Below are positions 63,497-64,000 of a stretch of DNA of 64,000 bases, one piece after another. The translations under genes were made by a program, and so were the position numbers. A model generated the notes under the pieces. That model saw only the letters and a list, made by a program, of their open reading frames with translations. It ran no database searches and had not been told where the DNA came from. Each line of letters begins with the position of its first letter. Within the stretch, counting starts at the first letter, position 1. Origin of the DNA: Plutella xylostella (lineage: Eukaryota > Arthropoda > Insecta > Lepidoptera > Plutellidae); assembly GCF_932276165.1 (NCBI RefSeq), contig NC_064005.1, positions 3,286,001 through 3,350,000 of the forward strand, given 5' to 3'.

Positions 63497-64000
63497 TTAT
63501 ACATTGAATAGGATTTTCTTAGTTTTCTCTATTTGGGACCCTGACTGGGGGGTCCTGTCAGTCGTTGCTTGAGGCAGCGGCTGCGGTGGCGGCGGCGGCG
63601 GCGGTGCGTGTGCCGGCTGCGCCACAAGAGGCGGTCGCTGCGTGGGCGTCATAGTCTCCATGCCCACAGGATATTGTTGTTGTCCTTGTCTACTGCCGCA
63701 ACGCTCCTTAATGCACTTCAGTGTTCCTGTAATTATAAACAACATTAAAACAAGGCCTAGCGTTGAGTACGTTGCGGCATACTGATGTATGTCATGGTCT
63801 GTTATCTGAGCTGGGAATTCGCTTTTATTCTTCAACTCCCATATCTGCTGTTTCAGCTGCATCAATGCATTGTAGTGACTTTCAGTCGTATTGTCTGTAT
63901 CTTGTACGGGTAAGACGATAGTCATATTGTTGATATCGCTCAGTGTTGGAAGCGCTATTTTATTATTTATATTTATACTGCTCCGGTATGAGTTTTCTGT
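63497..64000 (-). CDS. Envelope-like C-terminal frame of an LTR retroelement, partial
   Basis: The minus-strand frame is open from the window edge for 168 codons. It has an Asn-rich helical region, one strong membrane segment (YSTLGLVLMLFIITGTLKCI) and a short cytoplasmic tail with a polyproline run and Cys next to the membrane. This is the layout of the end of an insect errantivirus-type envelope protein, and an LTR-like 3' region follows. The N-terminal part is beyond the window, so a host membrane protein cannot be excluded. The copy is unbroken in the part seen. Confidence 0.5.
   Translation of the reverse strand, partial: TENSYRSSININNKIALPTLSDINNMTIVLPVQDTDNTTESHYNALMQLKQQIWELKNKSEFPAQITDHDIHQYAATYSTLGLVLMLFIITGTLKCIKERCGSRQGQQQYPVGMETMTPTQRPPLVAQPAHAPPPPPPPQPLPQATTDRTPQSGSQIEKTKKILFNV

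Overview
This window is animal nuclear DNA, most likely from a moth or butterfly. It is AT-rich, has long introns with GT-AG junctions, and is crowded with short inverted-repeat elements, a tRNA-derived SINE and several non-LTR retrotransposons of kinds familiar from Lepidoptera. The species cannot be named from the sequence alone.

One host gene dominates. On the + strand, 24 coding exons between 2505 and 48740 join without a frame error into a 1379-residue adhesion G protein-coupled receptor. The order of parts is signal peptide, CUB-like domain, EGF modules, a possible SEA-like segment, two immunoglobulin domains, hormone-receptor motif, GAIN/GPS, seven membrane segments and a cytoplasmic tail of about 210 residues. 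The first coding exon opens with a splice acceptor one base before its ATG, so the promoter and at least one 5' UTR exon lie upstream. The first intron is about 24 kb. A 3' UTR with a polyadenylation signal at 50431 follows.

The most unusual property is that four exons of this gene carry downstream partial copies of themselves. In nearly every case the copy keeps the 3' part of the exon plus its 5' splice site: 8 extra copies for an EGF exon (28229-29030), 3 for an Ig exon (34663-36504, plus an older decayed copy upstream), 2 for a second Ig exon (41687-42180) and 1 for the last membrane exon (46557-46628). Some copies could be spliced in frame. All four exons are GC-rich. The GPS site has also lost both residues needed for self-cleavage.

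The rest is mobile DNA. Intron 1 (2838-26776) holds an R1-like relic, a 1-kb element with long terminal inverted repeats, MITEs with TA, TTA/CTA or 8-bp target duplications, a 23-bp minisatellite and antisense THAP-domain exons. A nearly full-length two-ORF LINE (37230-41140), broken by one stop codon, sits in the intron at 34448-41340. Downstream of the receptor (50.5-64 kb) there is no recognisable host gene: it holds MITEs, three LINE fragments, a SINE and, at the right edge, the end of an LTR retroelement with an envelope-like reading frame that runs off the window.
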